A stretch of DNA of 17,341 bases from positions 1 to 17,341 of the forward strand of contig DATEZO010000210.1 in assembly GCA_035255485.1 (NCBI GenBank), written 5' to 3'. The notes beneath the pieces are model-generated. The model ran no database searches. It saw only the letters and a list, made by a program, of their open reading frames with translations, and was not told where the DNA came from. The stretch is from DATEZO01 sp035255485 (GTDB lineage: Bacteria; Pseudomonadota; Gammaproteobacteria; Burkholderiales; Burkholderiaceae_D). A program made the position numbers and the translations under genes. This document shows positions 1-6,873 of the stretch, piece after piece; the stretch's first letter is position 1; each line of letters begins with the position of its first letter.

Positions 1-75
1 ATGTACAGGGAACAATGCACTGTTTCCGGCAACGGGAACACCCGCTGGAGTCTGCGGGGTAAAAACGAATTGCAT
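1..75 (-). CDS. Fumarylacetoacetate hydrolase family protein, N-terminal fragment cut by the window edge
   Basis: Only the first 25 codons lie in the window; the gene continues past position 1. The start ATG is the complement of 73-75, and a strong Shine-Dalgarno AAGGAG (complement of 81-86) sits five bases upstream. The visible peptide begins MQFVFTPQTPAGVPV and ends NSALFPVH. This resembles the N-terminus of FAA-hydrolase family enzymes (fumarylpyruvate or acylpyruvate hydrolase type), where a short hydrophobic lead ends in FPVHRIYCVGRNY; that continuation is outside the window. Such enzymes cleave C-C bonds in aromatic or amino-acid catabolism in the cytoplasm. It lies 40 bases downstream of the APC permease on the same strand and is probably co-transcribed with it. 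The family call rests on a very short stretch and is tentative; the existence of a coding start here is well supported by the ribosome-binding site. Confidence 0.6.
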   Translation of the reverse strand, partial: MQFVFTPQTPAGVPVAGNSALFPVH

Positions 76-115
76 GATCTCTCCTTGTATTGTTCGATTA
101 TCCTGGCGACGGACG

Positions 116-2077
116 CTACACCTTCATCGGCAGGATCACCATCTGCAGCCCATTGAAATGCAGGCGCCGCTGAATAGCCAGTGCAGCCTGATTATGCAGC
201 AGCCTGATGAACCAGTTGTCATGTTCGAAAATCAGCTTGCTGGTAAAGAAAATCGCATTCGGGTACTCCTTGCTGATGTTTTCACATAGCTTGGTTACCT
301 CATACACCACATCCGTACCGAACCCAAGATAGGCCGCCGATGCCATACCGTGACTGTGGCAGAAATCGACAAAAAACTTGAGCGTCGCATTCGCTTCCGC
401 GCGCATTTGCTCGACCGCGCCTTCGCCGCCATACGCATGGGAATCCACCGTGCGCGCATTAACGAAAATGAAATTCTTGAAATGCCCGGGAAACATGCGC
501 TGCACCCATAACAGCGCATGCAGGCCACCGCCGCGCGAACTGCCAACAATGAACACGGCGGTCTGATCTTCCGGGTTCGGAGTGACAGGTCCGACATTCG
601 GTCCAAAAGGCTGATTTGCAAAAACCTGATCGACTGAATGGATGGCATTCTTGGTTTCGCGATAATGATTCCGGATATAGATGCACATGCCGGCAATCGC
701 CGCGATGATCAGCGCCGCCGCCCAGCCACCTTCCGCAAACTTCTCCACCACCAGCACCGCAAGAATGCTGGCGCAAATCACGAAACCCGCGAGGGACAGG
801 AAAAACCGTTTTTTCCAGTGCTCGGGCTCTTTGCGATGCCGCCACCAGTACAGACACAATCCAAACAATGAAATGGCAAATGTCAGAAATACCGATACTG
901 AATACAGCACCACCAGCAGCGTCACGCTGCCACGCGTCCAGAACAGGATCGCAAGCGCTGCGACGCCGAGCACCAGAATGCCGTTTTGCGTCACCAGTCG
1001 TGTCGACAAGTAACGGAATTTGTGCGGCACCCAGGAATCCGCAGCCATATTGGAAAGCACTGCCGGCCCGCCCAGAAAACCGGTATTGGCGGCAACAAAC
1101 AGAAGGCCGGCCTCGAAGGCCAGCACGATGGTCAGAAGCCCCTTGTTGAGCAGATCGCTGCCGAATCCAAGGTTGTCAATGATCGCCTTGAATGTCGACG
1201 CATTCAGGGTCTGTCCTTCCACCGGAACCGCATTCCAGAGCAGATACAGCAAGATGATGCCGCTTGCGGTGAATGCCAGGGACAGCGCCATGTACGTCAT
1301 CGTCATCTTGCCGGTGTGCACGCGTGGTTCCGCCAGGATATTCACGTTGTTCGATACCGCTTCCAGGCCAGTGTAGGTGCCGCCCCCCTGCGAATATGCC
1401 AGCAGCAACATGCCCGCCACGCTGATCCACCCAATCTGGTCTGCAAGGGTTACCGTTTCGGCCAGCGTATTCGGCACAAGATCAGGCAAGTGCGACACAT
1501 GGGCGAAAATGCCGTACACAATCAGCGTGAAATGCGTCAGGACGAAACCCACAAAGATTGGCAGCAAAATCTTGATCGCCTCTTTCATGCCGCGCAGATT
1601 CAACATGATCAATAGGCCAATAATGAGTGCCTCGGTCCATAGCTTATAGGCATGAAAGCCGATCGGCAAAAGCGATGCAATCGCTTCAACGCCGGCGGCA
1701 ATCGAAATAGCAATTGTCAAAACATAATCAAGCACCAGCGCGCAACCTGAAATCAAGCCCATATACGGGCCGACCAGCTTGGTGGCGACCCGATATCCGC
1801 CGCCGCCGGTTGGAAACAACTCGATCACCTGGTTATATGCAAGTGCAATGATGAATACCGTGACCGCCGTAGCCAGCGCCATGTACAAACCAAGATGCGT
1901 GTGCGCCCCCAGTGCACGGAACGTCTCTTCCGGTCCATAGGCCGACGACGACAAACCATCCGCTCCGAGACCGACCCATGCCAGAAACGCGACGAGCGCC
2001 AATGAATGCCGGGTTTCGCTTTTCATCGGATCAAGCGCCTTGCCGAGTACAATCTCGCGGATTTTTGCAGGCTTCAT
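116..2077 (-). CDS. APC-superfamily permease (amino-acid or cation transporter) with C-terminal soluble domain
   Basis: This is a 653-residue inner-membrane transporter. The N-terminal part contains the run LVAFLAWVGLGADGLSSSAYGPEE, followed by many hydrophobic segments, including a loop with FPTGGGGYRVA, typical of APC-superfamily permeases related to amino-acid and Kup-like potassium carriers. From about residue 505 the chain turns soluble (TAVFIVGSSRGGGLHALLWV onward) and has the look of a Rossmann or Usp-like cytoplasmic domain of roughly 150 residues, which could be regulatory; that is inference. The substrate cannot be read from sequence. The frame is open upstream to 2158, but a good minus-strand promoter (TTGTCA, 18 bases, TATCAT) lies inside that extension, so the ATG at 2077 was chosen. 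It has no clear Shine-Dalgarno. The internal Met at 2026 is a second option. The FAA-hydrolase gene follows closely downstream. Confidence 0.85.
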   Translation of the reverse strand: MKPAKIREIVLGKALDPMKSETRHSLALVAFLAWVGLGADGLSSSAYGPEETFRALGAHTHLGLYMALATAVTVFIIALAYNQVIELFPTGGGGYRVATKLVGPYMGLISGCALVLDYVLTIAISIAAGVEAIASLLPIGFHAYKLWTEALIIGLLIMLNLRGMKEAIKILLPIFVGFVLTHFTLIVYGIFAHVSHLPDLVPNTLAETVTLADQIGWISVAGMLLLAYSQGGGTYTGLEAVSNNVNILAEPRVHTGKMTMTYMALSLAFTASGIILLYLLWNAVPVEGQTLNASTFKAIIDNLGFGSDLLNKGLLTIVLAFEAGLLFVAANTGFLGGPAVLSNMAADSWVPHKFRYLSTRLVTQNGILVLGVAALAILFWTRGSVTLLVVLYSVSVFLTFAISLFGLCLYWWRHRKEPEHWKKRFFLSLAGFVICASILAVLVVEKFAEGGWAAALIIAAIAGMCIYIRNHYRETKNAIHSVDQVFANQPFGPNVGPVTPNPEDQTAVFIVGSSRGGGLHALLWVQRMFPGHFKNFIFVNARTVDSHAYGGEGAVEQMRAEANATLKFFVDFCHSHGMASAAYLGFGTDVVYEVTKLCENISKEYPNAIFFTSKLIFEHDNWFIRLLHNQAALAIQRRLHFNGLQMVILPMKV

Positions 2078-2116
2078 CAGATTGATTAATATTGCTGTAT
2101 TGAAGAGAAGAACGCG

Positions 2117-2146
2117 ATGATACGCTTTAAATTTATGCAGTGACAA
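2117..2146 (-). promoter_or_regulatory. Sigma-70-type promoter for the APC permease
   Basis: On the minus strand, TTGTCA (complement of 2141-2146) is followed after 18 bases by TATCAT (complement of 2117-2122). Transcription would start near 2110, giving a leader of about 33 bases before the ATG at 2077. It is divergent from the tRNA-Leu promoter. Its position inside the longer open frame argues against a start at 2158. Confidence 0.5.
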
Positions 2147-2176
2147 TGCCACTGCCATTCGGTGCCATCCCGCATG

Positions 2177-2205
2177 TTGCTCCAGCGCCGCAAATAAGCG
2201 ATAAT
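2177..2205 (+). promoter_or_regulatory. Sigma-70-type promoter of tRNA-Leu
   Basis: TTGCTC (2177-2182) and GATAAT (2200-2205) are separated by 17 bases, the optimal spacing. The predicted start near 2212 lies a few bases before the mature tRNA 5' end at 2219, as is usual for single tRNA transcripts with a short 5' leader. Confidence 0.65.
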
Positions 2206-2218
2206 GGCGTCTTGCGTT

Positions 2219-2305
2219 GCCGAGATGGCGGAATAGGTAGACGCACGGGACTCAAAATCCCGCGCTGGAGACAGCGTGCCGGTTCGATTCCGGCTCTCGG
2301 CACCA
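2219..2305 (+). tRNA. tRNA-Leu, anticodon CAA
   Basis: This is an 87-base class II tRNA with a long variable arm. The acceptor arm GCCGAGA (2219-2225) pairs with TCTCGGC (2295-2301), followed by discriminator A and an encoded CCA (2303-2305). The anticodon stem CGGGA (2246-2250) pairs with TCCCG (2258-2262) around the loop CTCAAAA, giving anticodon CAA at 2253-2255, which reads UUG. The T arm contains GGTTCGATTCC. The extended variable arm and G-rich D loop fit leucine identity. It is a single-gene unit with its own promoter and terminator. Confidence 0.97.
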
Positions 2306-2314
2306 AACATGAAT

Positions 2315-2338
2315 ACGCACCCGTTGAGGTGCGTTTTT
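2315..2338 (+). terminator. Rho-independent terminator of tRNA-Leu
   Basis: ACGCACC (2315-2321) and GGTGCGT (2328-2334) form a seven-base-pair stem around the six-base loop CGTTGA, and the stem runs directly into a T5 tract (2334-2338). It lies ten bases after the tRNA CCA end. Confidence 0.85.
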
Positions 2339-2438
2339 CATTTGCGCAACCCCTTCTTGCTCGATTACACGATGATATGCCGGAGAAATCACCGTTCCAA
2401 TATGGAAGCGGTAATCGCTGACGTTGATCAAAGTGATC

Positions 2439-2466
2439 GATAAAGAGCCTGCACAGGCAAGCTCTA
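2439..2466 (-). terminator. Possible terminator at the maeB 3' end
   Basis: On the minus strand, AGAGC (complement of 2461-2465) and GCTCT (complement of 2444-2448) can pair, with an inner CTG/CAG stem and a bulge, and the hairpin is followed by TTTAT. It overlaps the maeB stop codon TAG (complement of 2464-2466). The bulge and short T run make this a moderate candidate. Confidence 0.4.
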
Positions 2467-4764
2467 TCGTTCCGCCACTGCATCCATCACGCACAACGCA
2501 GCCATGTTGACGATCCTGCGCACTGTTGCCGAAGGCGTCAGGATATGCACCGGTTTTGCGCAACCAAGCAATATGGGGCCGATTGCAATATTATTGCCGG
2601 CTGCAGTCTTGAGCAAATTGTATGAAATGTTCGCCGCATCAATGTTCGGCAGTACCAGCAGGTTCGCATCACCTTTCAAGGGCGAATCCGGCATCATTTC
2701 CTTCAACAGATCGCAATTGAGCGCCATGTCGCCATGCATTTCGCCATCGACTTCGAGATCGGGCGCCTTTTCGCGCAAGAGGGACAACACCGAGCGCATC
2801 TTTTTCGCTGATTCGCTATTGTTCGAACCGAAGTTCGAGTGCGACAGCAATGCAGCGCGCGGCATCAGCCCGAAGCGACGCATTTCATCGGCAGCCAGGA
2901 TGGTGATTTCGGCCAGCTGTTCTGCGTTCGGATTTTCATTCACATGTGTATCCACCAGCACCACCTGGCGATTCGGCAGGATCAGGCCATTCATCGCCGC
3001 ATAGACATTCACGCCGTCCCGCTTGCCGAGCACCTGGTCAATATAATGCAGATGCAATGCGGTCGTGCCGAAAGTACCGCAGATCATGCCGTCGGCATCG
3101 CCCTTGTAGACCATCATCGAACCGATCAGCGTATGGCGGCGGCGCATCTCCAGCTTGGCGTAGCGTTCGGTCACGCCCTTGCGCCGGGTCATTTGCAGGT
3201 AGGTCTGCCAGTAATCGCGATAGCGCTCGTCGTATTCCGGATCGATCACGAGAAAGTCGACATCCGGCTCCAGCCGCAGGCCGAATTTGTGGATGCGCTG
3301 CAGCAGCACCGCAGGACGCCCCACTAAAATCGGCTTGGCCAGCTTTTCATCGACCACGATCTGCACCGCGCGCAGCACGCGCTCGTCTTCGCCTTCCGCG
3401 AATACGATGCGCTTCCTGGCAGCAGGCGCCTTCTTGGCAACCTGGAAGATCGGTTTCATGAAGGTACCGCTGTGGTAGACGAACTGCTGCAGCCGATCGG
3501 CATACGCTTGCAAGTCCGTAATCGGGCGCGACGCGACGCCGGAATCGGCCGCCGCCTTTGCCACTGCCGGCGCGATTTTCATCATCAGGCGCGGATCAAA
3601 CGGTTTTGGAATCACGTACTCGGGTCCGAACGACATGTTGTCGATGCCATACACGGAGGCGACAACATCCGATTGCTCGACTTGCGCCAGATCGGCAATT
3701 GCCCGCACGGCGGCAACCTCCATTTCGCGCGTGATGGTGGTCGCACCGGAGTCGAGTGCGCCGCGGAAGATATACGGGAAACACAGAACATTGTTGACCT
3801 GGTTCGGATAGTCCGAACGGCCAGTGGCAATGATTGCATCGTCGCGCACGACCTTCACTTCTTCCGGCAGAATTTCCGGGGTGGGATTGGCCAGCGCCAG
3901 AATCAGCGGATGGGCATTCATCTGCTTGACCATTTCCGGCTTGAGCACGCCACCGGCGGATAGCCCAAGGAAAATGTCGGCGCCAGGAATCACTTCAGCC
4001 AGCAAGCGGGCGCTGGTGTCCTGCGCAAAACGCGCCTTATCCGGGTCCATCAGCTCGATGCGGCCCTTGTACACTACGCCTGCCAGGTCGGTGACAAAGA
4101 TGTTTTCGATCGGAAAACCGAGATCGACAATCAGATCCAGGCAGGCCAGTGCGGCCGCGCCGGCGCCGGACACCACCAGCTTGCATTGCCTGATATCCTT
4201 GCCGACCACTTTCAGGCCGTTCAGGATCGCCGCACCGACGATGATCGCGGTGCCGTGCTGATCGTCATGGAAGACCGGGATCTTCATGCGGTCGCGCAGC
4301 TTGCGCTCGATGTAGAAGCACTCGGGTGCCTTGATGTCTTCCAGGTTGATGCCGCCAAATGTCGGCTCCAGCGCGGCAATGATGTCGCACAGCTTGTCCG
4401 GATCGGGCTCGTTGATTTCAATATCGAATACATCGATGCCGGCGAATTTCTTGAACAATACGCCCTTGCCTTCCATGACCGGCTTGGATGCCAGCGGCCC
4501 GATATTGCCCAGGCCCAGCACCGCCGTACCGTTGGTGATGACCGCGACCAGATTGCCGCGCGCGGTGTATTTGAAGGCGTTGGCTGGATCGGCGACGATT
4601 TCTTCGCAAGCTGCCGCCACGCCTGGCGAGTAGGCCAGCGCCAGATCACGCTGATTGATCAACTGCTTGGTAGGCATAACGCTGATTTTCCCGGGGGTGG
4701 GAAATTCATGATATTCAAGCGCCGCCTGGCGAAGCTCTTCTTTTTGCGCAATCAGGGAATCCAT
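2464..4764 (-). CDS. maeB: NADP-dependent malic enzyme fused to a phosphotransacetylase-like domain
   Basis: This is a 766-residue cytoplasmic enzyme that oxidatively decarboxylates malate to pyruvate, linking the TCA cycle to pyruvate and NADPH supply. The malic-enzyme part covers about residues 1-430: AYSPGVA with Tyr45, MEGKGVLFK with Lys100, NLEDI with Glu142-Asp143, FHDDQHGT with Asp167-Asp168, and a nucleotide-binding GAGAAA at 200-205. From about residue 450 (KRIVFAEGEDERVLRAV) to the end it is phosphotransacetylase-like. In characterised MaeB proteins this region is not an active acetyltransferase but senses acetyl-CoA; that role is carried over from the family. The length matches full-length MaeB. 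The ATG at 4764 is preceded by GGAAGG nine bases upstream. It is a monocistronic unit, divergent from the rubrerythrin genes. Confidence 0.96.
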   Translation of the reverse strand: MDSLIAQKEELRQAALEYHEFPTPGKISVMPTKQLINQRDLALAYSPGVAAACEEIVADPANAFKYTARGNLVAVITNGTAVLGLGNIGPLASKPVMEGKGVLFKKFAGIDVFDIEINEPDPDKLCDIIAALEPTFGGINLEDIKAPECFYIERKLRDRMKIPVFHDDQHGTAIIVGAAILNGLKVVGKDIRQCKLVVSGAGAAALACLDLIVDLGFPIENIFVTDLAGVVYKGRIELMDPDKARFAQDTSARLLAEVIPGADIFLGLSAGGVLKPEMVKQMNAHPLILALANPTPEILPEEVKVVRDDAIIATGRSDYPNQVNNVLCFPYIFRGALDSGATTITREMEVAAVRAIADLAQVEQSDVVASVYGIDNMSFGPEYVIPKPFDPRLMMKIAPAVAKAAADSGVASRPITDLQAYADRLQQFVYHSGTFMKPIFQVAKKAPAARKRIVFAEGEDERVLRAVQIVVDEKLAKPILVGRPAVLLQRIHKFGLRLEPDVDFLVIDPEYDERYRDYWQTYLQMTRRKGVTERYAKLEMRRRHTLIGSMMVYKGDADGMICGTFGTTALHLHYIDQVLGKRDGVNVYAAMNGLILPNRQVVLVDTHVNENPNAEQLAEITILAADEMRRFGLMPRAALLSHSNFGSNNSESAKKMRSVLSLLREKAPDLEVDGEMHGDMALNCDLLKEMMPDSPLKGDANLLVLPNIDAANISYNLLKTAAGNNIAIGPILLGCAKPVHILTPSATVRRIVNMAALCVMDAVAER

Positions 4765-4827
4765 ACTCTGCAGCCTTCCATTATTACTGCCGAAAGCAAA
4801 TCATTTTAACAGACGGGAAATGCCGAC

Positions 4828-4844
4828 TTTGTACGTATTTGTAC
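4828..4844. repeat. Direct repeat TTTGTAC x2, ten-base period, upstream of maeB
   Basis: TTTGTAC occurs at 4828-4834 and again at 4838-4844, exactly one helical turn apart, about 65-80 bases upstream of the maeB start. A wider inverted pair, ATGCCGA (4820-4826) and TCGGCAT (4861-4867), brackets it. Spacing and position fit a regulator site for maeB, but no known box was recognised. Confidence 0.35.
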
Positions 4845-4922
4845 CAACTCCATTCCATTTTCGGCATGAAAAAGAGGATTTCAGCAGCTCCCAAGAACAA
4901 TAAAGCGCTCTTCAGTCAATTT

Positions 4923-4951
4923 TTGACATTAAAAACTATCAATACGATAAA
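4923..4951 (+). promoter_or_regulatory. Strong sigma-70-type promoter for rubrerythrin-rubredoxin
   Basis: A consensus TTGACA (4923-4928) is followed after 17 bases by GATAAA (4946-4951). Transcription would start near 4958, leaving an AT-rich leader of about 90 bases before the rubrerythrin ATG at 5050. It is one of the best promoter matches in the window. Confidence 0.6.
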
Positions 4952-4964
4952 AATTATTAATTTT
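4950..4964. promoter_or_regulatory. Candidate operator: 15-base palindrome over the predicted rubrerythrin start
   Basis: AAAATTA-T-TAATTTT is a perfect 15-base palindrome with a central T. It overlaps the end of the -10 element and the predicted transcription start. A repressor bound here would block the promoter. The surrounding GATAAAAATTATTAATTTT agrees only partly with Fur-like boxes, so the regulator is unknown. AT-rich DNA gives such palindromes by chance fairly often. Confidence 0.3.
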
Positions 4965-5049
4965 ATTTATTGATTGTATTCTTTTATGATTATTTCCATG
5001 CTGATTGCAAAAACAAATCAGATCATTCATCCAAAAACAGGAGCGAATC

Positions 5050-5544
5050 ATGGCAAATAAACAATATCCCACCATCAAATCCATCACCATCGACAACCTT
5101 GAAGCGGCGTTTGCCGGAGAATCGATGGCGCATATCAAGTACCGCTATTTCGCAAAACTCGCGCGCGAAGCGGGCGCCAGCGATGTCGCGAAGATTTTCG
5201 AGGAAACCGCGAACCAGGAAGTGATGCACGCATTCGGGCATCTCGACCTGCTGTATCCAAAAGCGCAATTGACCCCGGCCAAGGCGCTCGAAATCGCGAT
5301 CGAAGGCGAAACCTACGAATACACCGAAATGTATCCGAAATTTCGCCATCTTGCGGTGGAGGAAGGCAATCAGGCCGCAGTTGCCGAATTCGACGGCCAG
5401 ATCGCCGAATCGAAAGAGCATGCAGACAATTTCCGGCGCACGCTGGAAATGGCTGCCAAGCGTTTTGCCGCATTGGCAAAAGTCGAAGAACGCCATGCAA
5501 ATCATTATCGCGCCGCGCTTGCTTCGGTGCAGGGCCAATCCTGA
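5050..5544 (+). CDS. Rubrerythrin family protein (diiron domain only)
   Basis: This 164-residue ferritin-like diiron protein is expected to reduce hydrogen peroxide in the cytoplasm with electrons from rubredoxin. Visible ligand candidates are Glu24 in FAGESMAH, Glu57 and His60 in QEVMH, Glu90 in ETYEYTEMYP, and Glu146 and His149 in VEERHANHY. The usual C-terminal rubredoxin-like FeS4 domain is absent: the chain ends at QGQS with no CxxC pair. That function is supplied by a separate rubredoxin gene starting 37 bases downstream. The frame is open from 5005, but ATG 5050 was chosen because AGGAG lies six bases upstream and the product then starts MANKQYPTIK like relatives. A consensus promoter and an AT-rich palindrome lie upstream. 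Confidence 0.93.
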   Translation: MANKQYPTIKSITIDNLEAAFAGESMAHIKYRYFAKLAREAGASDVAKIFEETANQEVMHAFGHLDLLYPKAQLTPAKALEIAIEGETYEYTEMYPKFRHLAVEEGNQAAVAEFDGQIAESKEHADNFRRTLEMAAKRFAALAKVEERHANHYRAALASVQGQS

Positions 5545-5581
5545 ACGCTGCCCCGAACAACTCTCATAAGGAAGAACCATC

Positions 5582-5746
5582 ATGAAAACCTATCAATGTA
5601 TCGTTTGCGGTTTTATCTATGACGAAGCAGCCGGCATGCCGGAAGAAGGCATTGCCGCCGGGACGCGCTGGGGTGATATCCCGGCTGACTGGGCTTGCCC
5701 TGATTGCGGCGTGGCGAAGACAGATTTCGAGATGGCGGAAATCTGA
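5582..5746 (+). CDS. Rubredoxin
   Basis: This 54-residue protein is the classic one-iron electron carrier. Two CxxCG knuckles bind the iron: Cys6 and Cys9 in CIVCG, and Cys39 and Cys42 in CPDCG. The conserved aromatic and loop residues Tyr4, Trp30-Gly31-Asp32-Ile33-Pro34 and Trp37 are all present. The length is normal for a stand-alone rubredoxin. The ATG follows a Shine-Dalgarno-like AAGGAAG (about 5568-5574). It lies 37 bases after rubrerythrin on the same strand and is almost certainly in the same transcript, where it would pass electrons to the diiron protein. The expected partner reductase directly downstream is reduced to a remnant. Confidence 0.95.
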   Translation: MKTYQCIVCGFIYDEAAGMPEEGIAAGTRWGDIPADWACPDCGVAKTDFEMAEI

Positions 5747-5783
5747 CATTCACGCAATTTTCAGCCACAAGGCGGCCATCCGG

Positions 5784-5858
5784 ATGAAACCGATCATCAT
5801 CGTCGGCGCCGGTCTCGCGGGCTATACGGTAGCCCGCGAATTCCGCAAGCTCGACCAG
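5784..5858 (+). pseudogene. Truncated rubredoxin-NAD(P)+ reductase remnant (N-terminal FAD-binding motif only)
   Basis: An ATG 37 bases after rubredoxin opens a frame starting MKPIIIVGAGLAG and continuing YTVAREFRKLDQ, with the dinucleotide-binding GxGxxG at residues 8-13. This is the N-terminal FAD-binding strand and helix of rubredoxin reductases and related flavoprotein oxidoreductases (normally about 380 residues). After about residue 25 the frame stays open to 6287, but the translation becomes Arg/Pro/Ala-rich, resembles nothing, and overlaps thiL in another frame. The most economical reading is a deletion that removed nearly all of the reductase and joined its first codons to the thiL upstream region. 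The breakpoint is near 5858. An assembly artefact cannot be excluded. Confidence 0.7.
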
Positions 5859-5892
5859 ATGCGATTCGCTGTATCGCCTTGCGCGTCTTCGG

Positions 5893-5898
5893 TACAAT
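5893..5898 (+). promoter_or_regulatory. Candidate -10 element for leaderless thiL transcription
   Basis: TACAAT ends six bases before the thiL ATG (5905), so initiation at the usual distance would start the message at the A of the start codon. No convincing -35 lies 17 bases upstream, which weakens the call. Confidence 0.35.
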
Positions 5899-5904
5899 CG
5901 CGGA

Positions 5905-6873
5905 ATGCTGTCCGAATTCGACCTGATTGCGCACTACTTCACCCGACCGCCGCGCCCCGGGAGCCGCGCCGTGCTCGGGATTGGCGACGATTGCGCGTTG
6001 CTCGCTCCTGCGCCCGGCATGCAATTGGCGATTTCAACCGACATGCTGGTCGAAGGCCGCCATTTCTTTGCGCAGGCCGATCCGCTCCAGCTCGGGCACA
6101 AGTGCCTGGCGGTCAACCTGTCCGACCTGGCCGCCATGGGCGCGCAGCCGCTGGCCTTCACGCTTGCTCTCGCCCTGCCCGATGCGCGCCCGGAATGGCT
6201 GTCGCCTTTTGCGCAAGGATTATTCGCACTGGCCGACTGCCACGGCTGCGAACTGATCGGCGGCGATACGACGCGGGGGCCACTTAACATCTGCATCACG
6301 GTATTCGGCGAAGTGCCGGCTGGCCTGGCCTTGCGGCGCGATGCCGCGCAGGTCGGCGACGATATCTGGGTCTCCGGAACGCTGGGAGATGCGCGGCTGG
6401 CGCTGGCAGGCTATCGCAATGAAGTCGCGCTGGCCGCCGCCGATCTCGACCTGGCCGCCGGGCGGATGCATGTACCGACGCCACGCATCGAGCTGGGCCT
6501 CGCCTTGCGCGGCATCGCCCATGCCGCGATCGATATCTCCGATGGTTTGAGCGGTGATCTTGGGCACATCCTGCAGCGCTCCGGCGTCGGTGCGACGCTG
6601 GATGTGGATGCGTTACCGCCGGGACCGGCGCTGGCGCGCTGTGCACCGGACCTGCGCCGCCGCTTTGCCCTCGCCGGCGGCGACGATTATGAATTGTGCT
6701 TCACTGCCCCGGCACCAAAGCGCCAGGCGGTACTGGACGCGGCACAGAGCGCCGGTATCGCCGTAACGCGCACCGGCATGATCGAGGCCACGCCCGGCCT
6801 GCGCCTGATCGATGCACATGGCGCGCCGCTACAACTGCCGCTTTCCTCGTTCGACCACTTTGCCGCATCATGA
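5905..6873 (+). CDS. thiL: Thiamine-monophosphate kinase
   Basis: This 322-residue cytoplasmic enzyme phosphorylates thiamine monophosphate to thiamine diphosphate with ATP, the last step of cofactor synthesis. It shows the family blocks in order: GIGDDCALL with Asp28-Asp29, ISTDMLVEGRHF at 43-54, NLSDLAAMGAQP from 71, GGDTTRG at 119-125, DISDGLSGDLGHIL from 210, and GGDDYELCF from 258. The start MLSEFDLI fits the family, yet no Shine-Dalgarno precedes it and a TACAAT -10 element ends six bases upstream, which suggests a leaderless message. Its stop overlaps the pgpA start (ATGA), so the two are translationally coupled. The upstream neighbour is the reductase remnant, so thiL may also be read through from the rubrerythrin promoter. 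Confidence 0.96.
   Translation: MLSEFDLIAHYFTRPPRPGSRAVLGIGDDCALLAPAPGMQLAISTDMLVEGRHFFAQADPLQLGHKCLAVNLSDLAAMGAQPLAFTLALALPDARPEWLSPFAQGLFALADCHGCELIGGDTTRGPLNICITVFGEVPAGLALRRDAAQVGDDIWVSGTLGDARLALAGYRNEVALAAADLDLAAGRMHVPTPRIELGLALRGIAHAAIDISDGLSGDLGHILQRSGVGATLDVDALPPGPALARCAPDLRRRFALAGGDDYELCFTAPAPKRQAVLDAAQSAGIAVTRTGMIEATPGLRLIDAHGAPLQLPLSSFDHFAAS

Noticed and set aside
986..1615. Long plus-strand open frame opposite the APC permease
   Set aside because: Antisense shadow of a clearly coding membrane protein; the translation has no recognisable family and no good ribosome site.
2424..2440. TTGATCAAAGTGATCGA as an FNR/Anr-type box
   Set aside because: The half-site spacing is seven bases instead of four and the site lies between the 3' ends of tRNA-Leu and maeB, not at a promoter.
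4186..4809. Plus-strand open frame opposite the 5' part of maeB
   Set aside because: Antisense to a well-conserved enzyme; composition is an artefact of codon bias on the other strand.
5859..6287. Continuation of the reductase remnant frame into thiL
   Set aside because: The frame is open but Arg/Pro/Ala-rich, matches no reductase sequence and overlaps thiL motifs in another frame, so it was not annotated as coding.
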